NCBI GenBank assembly: GCA_027064485.1
Contig: JAMOPR010000269.1
Span: 1-6,968, forward strand
From: Desulfurobacteriaceae bacterium
Lineage (GTDB): Bacteria > Aquificota > Aquificia > Desulfurobacteriales > Desulfurobacteriaceae
Length of the DNA stretch: 6,968 bases
Direction: 5' to 3'
Below, piece after piece: positions 4,969-6,968 of this stretch. The position numbers were made by a program, and so were the translations under genes. Under the pieces are notes generated by a model. It ran no database searches. It was not told where the DNA came from and was given only the letters and a program-made list of their open reading frames with translations. How positions within the stretch are numbered: position 1 is the stretch's first letter; the number at the start of each line of letters is the position of its first letter.

Positions 4969-5952
4969 TTATCTTTTTACCATAAACCTTTCACATTCAC
5001 GACAAGGTGTAACAACCAATTCTCTTATTAGTTTACCATTTTTGTAAACGTTTACTTTAACCTGTTTTTCATTTTTAGCATCTGAATACCTTGCTACTAT
5101 TGAAGCGGCTGTTTTAACGGTTTCATTGCTGGGATTACTGCAAGTTAGAAGACCAACTGGTGAAGGGTAATCGGGCACGGATAGAGTTAGTTCACTTTCC
5201 CCTGCTTTTTCTTTCAGAATTTCATTTTCGGCTTTGTTTCTGCCTACTATGAGCTTGCAGTTCCCGATGCGGAAGTGCCTGCCTACCTTTAGAAGCTTTA
5301 CATTTCGCCAGTTAAGTTCGTTGTGTTCTATTAGGTCTTTTACCTTAACAGCGTAGGAAGGTTCGGTTAAGAGGCAACCTCCGGACGGTGTTGGAAACTC
5401 TTTGACGTTAAATCCGAAACGACCGAGTATTTTGGGGTGTTCTTTTCTTGAACGCCCTTTTAAAGCCAATAGCTTGTCCCTTTCAATGATGCCTTTTTCT
5501 TCGTAAATAGTAGGTGGTAAAAGCTTTGCAGATAAAGGTCTTAGAACTTTTCTTTCGAGTCTTGCTATTTTTTCAATCTTTCTGAATGCATCTAAACGTT
5601 GTGACATGGGGCGCTGTCCCAAAACTTCTCCCGTTGCTATTATTCCGTTTTCACCTGCTATTTCTTTGAGTTTTTTTAGCATGTATGCTTTACAGTCTAT
5701 ACAAGGGTTTAGGTTTTTGCCGTAGCCGTGGGGGGGATTTTTCACCAATTCAAGGTAGTCATCTGTAACTGGAATCACTTTTAGCTCTATTCCAATTTTT
5801 TCTGCTACTTCTTTTACCTGGTTTAAGTTTTTCTCAAAAAACGGACAGGTTAGATGAATTCCAATAACCTCAAAACCTAACTCTTTAAGCAGTAAGGCAG
5901 CTAAGACGCTGTCCAATCCTCCGGAAAAGAGCAAAAAAACCTTTCTTTCCAT
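4969..5952 (-). CDS. PP-loop tRNA thiolation enzyme, ThiI/MnmA-like, possibly Fe-S dependent
   Basis: A 327-residue cytoplasmic protein of the ATP pyrophosphatase superfamily. The PP-loop SGGLDS is at residues 10-15, followed by a Rossmann-like half (EVIGIHLTCPFF, VIPVTDDY). Then come NPCIDC (Cys84, Cys87), TGEVLGQRPMSQRL (107-120) and TPSGGCLLTEP with Cys193. The C-terminal third (about 205-327) is a separate domain ending in CRECERF (Cys317, Cys320), perhaps an RNA-binding domain of the NFACT type. Such proteins adenylate tRNA uridine and insert sulfur; known relatives make 4-thiouridine-8 (ThiI) or 2-thiouridine (MnmA/TtuA). No THUMP or rhodanese domain is present. Which uridine is modified cannot be told from sequence. 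ATG at 5952 fits the AAGGTG site at 5956-5961; the in-frame GTG at 5958 lies within that site and is rejected. It is the first gene of the minus-strand operon. Confidence 0.82.
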   Translation of the reverse strand: MERKVFLLFSGGLDSVLAALLLKELGFEVIGIHLTCPFFEKNLNQVKEVAEKIGIELKVIPVTDDYLELVKNPPHGYGKNLNPCIDCKAYMLKKLKEIAGENGIIATGEVLGQRPMSQRLDAFRKIEKIARLERKVLRPLSAKLLPPTIYEEKGIIERDKLLALKGRSRKEHPKILGRFGFNVKEFPTPSGGCLLTEPSYAVKVKDLIEHNELNWRNVKLLKVGRHFRIGNCKLIVGRNKAENEILKEKAGESELTLSVPDYPSPVGLLTCSNPSNETVKTAASIVARYSDAKNEKQVKVNVYKNGKLIRELVVTPCRECERFMVKR

Positions 5953-6019
5953 AGACACCTTCGAAAAATTGCTTTAATTTAAAAGTAGGTTACAGGAAAA
6001 AAACTACAAGGAGGATGGG
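5953..6019. promoter_or_regulatory. Divergent intergenic region with the likely promoters of both transcripts
   Basis: These 67 nt separate the starts of the minus-strand thiolase-like gene and plus-strand hpf, so promoters for both directions should lie here or extend into the genes. The centre is AT-rich (TTTAATTTAAA at 5973-5983). Candidate hexamers are poor: on the plus strand TTGCTT at 5969-5974 with TACAGG at 5991-5996 at 16-nt spacing. On the minus strand a TAAATT-like box has no convincing -35 partner. No operator repeat is evident. Confidence 0.4.
6008..6014 (+). promoter_or_regulatory. Shine-Dalgarno site for hpf
   Basis: AAGGAGG lies 5 nt before ATG at 6020. A nearer ATG at 6015 is out of frame and adjacent to the site, so 6020 is the start. 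Confidence 0.75.
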
Positions 6020-6583
6020 ATGGCAGTCCTAAAACTTAATCTCATCGGAGACGGTATAGACCTTACAGGGGCTATCAAAAACACTTTAGAGGAAAAATTT
6101 TCTAAACTTGAAAAGTATCTTGGAGATGATGAAAGGAGGGAAGTATTTGCAGACGTTATAGTTAAGAAAGAAAAATACAGGGCATCTGTTGAAATAGTGA
6201 TTTACAACGTTTTTGACCATACCTTGAGAATAAAGAAAGAGACAGATGATTTATACACTGCCGTTGATTACGTTGTTGATGCAGCGGAAAAACAGCTTAG
6301 AAGGTTAAAGGATAAAATTAAAACACAGGCAAAAAGGGAAGCCCAAAAGAGCAAAAAGCAGATAACGCTGGTTGAGGAAGAAGTTACAGAAAAACCGGTA
6401 GAGATTATTGAGGTTGAACCAGAACTTTACAAACCCATTACGGTAGAAGATGCAGTAGTGAAGCTTTTGGGTTCAAGCAGAGAGTTTTTCGTTTTCTGCA
6501 ACGTAGAAACTGGCAATGCGGCTGTAGTTTATAAAAGGAAGGACGGCAACGTTGGATTGATAGAAATGCCTGCTTGTAAGTAA
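6020..6583 (+). CDS. hpf: Ribosome hibernation-promoting factor, long form
   Basis: A 187-residue long-type HPF. The N-terminal S30AE/YfiA domain covers about residues 1-105 (VLKLNLIGDGIDLTGAI, SKLEKYL, VEIVIYNVFDHTLRIKKETDDLYTAVDYVVDAAEKQLRR pattern) and in the family binds the 30S subunit at the tRNA/mRNA sites. A charged linker follows at about 106-135. The C-terminal dimerisation domain is at about 138-183, with ITVEDAVVKLL, EFFVFCN, AAVVYKRKDGNVGLIE. Long HPF makes 100S ribosome dimers during starvation or stress by C-domain pairing. Length matches the usual 175-190. The usual His in the LLGHxFFVF segment is replaced by Ser-Ser-Arg-Glu before FFVF, a small deviation. It is divergent from the thiolase/Usp/ATPase operon and is followed by a strong hairpin and truA. 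Confidence 0.95.
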   Translation: MAVLKLNLIGDGIDLTGAIKNTLEEKFSKLEKYLGDDERREVFADVIVKKEKYRASVEIVIYNVFDHTLRIKKETDDLYTAVDYVVDAAEKQLRRLKDKIKTQAKREAQKSKKQITLVEEEVTEKPVEIIEVEPELYKPITVEDAVVKLLGSSREFFVFCNVETGNAAVVYKRKDGNVGLIEMPACK

Positions 6584-6590
6584 TTCTTTT

Positions 6591-6619
6591 GCCTGCTCTC
6601 TAATTGGAGAGCAGGCTTT
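6591..6619 (+). terminator. GC-rich hairpin after hpf; possible weak terminator or attenuator
   Basis: A perfect 10-bp stem, GCCTGCTCTC (6591-6600) with GAGAGCAGGC (6607-6616), closes a 6-nt loop (TAATTG). Only three T residues follow (6617-6619), so termination would be partial at best. On the minus strand the stem is followed by A-rich sequence, so it is not a terminator there. It begins 7 nt after the hpf stop and ends 17 nt before the truA ATG. It could separate hpf from truA or leave some read-through. Confidence 0.65.
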
Positions 6620-6635
6620 GAGGTATTTAAACGAA

Positions 6636-6968
6636 ATGAGCGGGGCGAGGAATCTAAAGCTTACCCTGGAATACGTAGGGACGAATTACTATGGGTGGCA
6701 GTTTATACCCGGAAAACCAACTATTCAGGGAAAGCTGATAGAAGTATTGGAGAAAGTTCTTTGCCATCCCGTTAAATTGATAGGAGCAAGCAGGACAGAT
6801 GCAGGCGTTCACGCGTTTGGGCAGGTTGCCAATTTTTTTACTGATAAGAACATTCCCGTTTTTAGGTTGAAAAAGGCTCTCAACGGGTTGCTTCCTCCTG
6901 ATATTAAGGTTAGGGAAATAGAAGAGGTTTCGGAAAGCTTCCATTCAAGGTTTTCTGCTGTTGGTAAG
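6636..6968 (+). CDS. truA: tRNA pseudouridine(38-40) synthase TruA, N-terminal 111 residues (cut by window edge)
   Basis: The open frame runs to the end of the window without a stop. TruA converts uridines 38-40 of the tRNA anticodon stem-loop into pseudouridine. Visible hallmarks are LKLTLEYVGTNYYGWQ (7-22), PTIQGKLIEVL (28-38) and the catalytic motif GASRTDAGVHAFGQVANF (50-67) with the nucleophile Asp55 in RTDAGVH. Also visible are LNGLLPPDIKV and FHSRFSA, which normally leads into the next motif. About 111 of an expected roughly 245-260 residues are present. The ATG at 6636 aligns with the family N-terminus but lacks a good Shine-Dalgarno site (GAGG at 6619-6622 is 13 nt away). A TTG at 6618, 8 nt after a GGAG in the hairpin arm, would add six residues and is a less likely alternative. 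Confidence 0.94.
   Translation, partial: MSGARNLKLTLEYVGTNYYGWQFIPGKPTIQGKLIEVLEKVLCHPVKLIGASRTDAGVHAFGQVANFFTDKNIPVFRLKKALNGLLPPDIKVREIEEVSESFHSRFSAVGK

Noticed and set aside
5973..5983. AT palindrome TTTAATTTAAA as an operator
   Set aside because: It is low-complexity AT sequence with no second half-site or known consensus.
6654..6944. Minus-strand open frame of 96 codons
   Set aside because: The opposite strand encodes truA with its catalytic RTDAGVH motif, so this frame is its shadow.

Overview
The window reads as part of a bacterial chromosome from a moderately AT-rich thermophile. Proteins are rich in Lys and Glu, the intergenic spaces are tiny, Shine-Dalgarno sites are clear, and TTG or GTG starts are frequent. 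A bacterial long-form ribosome hibernation factor (hpf) and truA argue for a bacterium even though the main operon is an archaeal/Thermus-like A/V-type ATPase. A deep-branching thermophile such as an Aquificota/Desulfurobacteriaceae-like organism would fit, but this is inference from gene style only.

Layout. From 5952 leftwards to 1 the minus strand carries one tightly packed operon. It begins with a PP-loop tRNA-thiolation-type protein, followed 16 nt later by two universal stress protein (Usp) genes. V/A-type ATPase genes then follow in the order H/G (coiled coil), C, I, K, F, E and the start of A. Subunit A is cut by the window edge; B and D presumably lie beyond it. From the first Usp gene onward, every junction overlaps by 1-23 nt, except E-A, which has a single nucleotide between stop and start. 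Subunits C, I and A start with TTG and H with GTG; each of C, I and A has a Shine-Dalgarno site inside the preceding gene.

At 5953-6019 a short divergent intergenic region separates this operon from the plus-strand gene hpf. A strong GC-rich hairpin follows hpf, and then comes the 5' part of truA, which runs off the right edge.

How the genes work together. H and E form the peripheral stalk, A (with B) the catalytic head, and F the central rotor shaft. C is the socket joining the shaft to the K ring, and I is the membrane stator carrying the ion half-channels. K has a glutamate carrier but no helix-1 glutamine and no Ser/Thr after the glutamate, so proton coupling is favoured over sodium coupling. 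The most unusual points are the two Usp proteins (one with an intact ATP-binding motif, one degenerate) translationally coupled to the ATPase genes, the rearranged subunit order, and a shortened subunit C. The upstream thiolase-like protein has a cysteine pattern suggesting an Fe-S cluster. I see no mobile element, CRISPR array, tRNA or rRNA.
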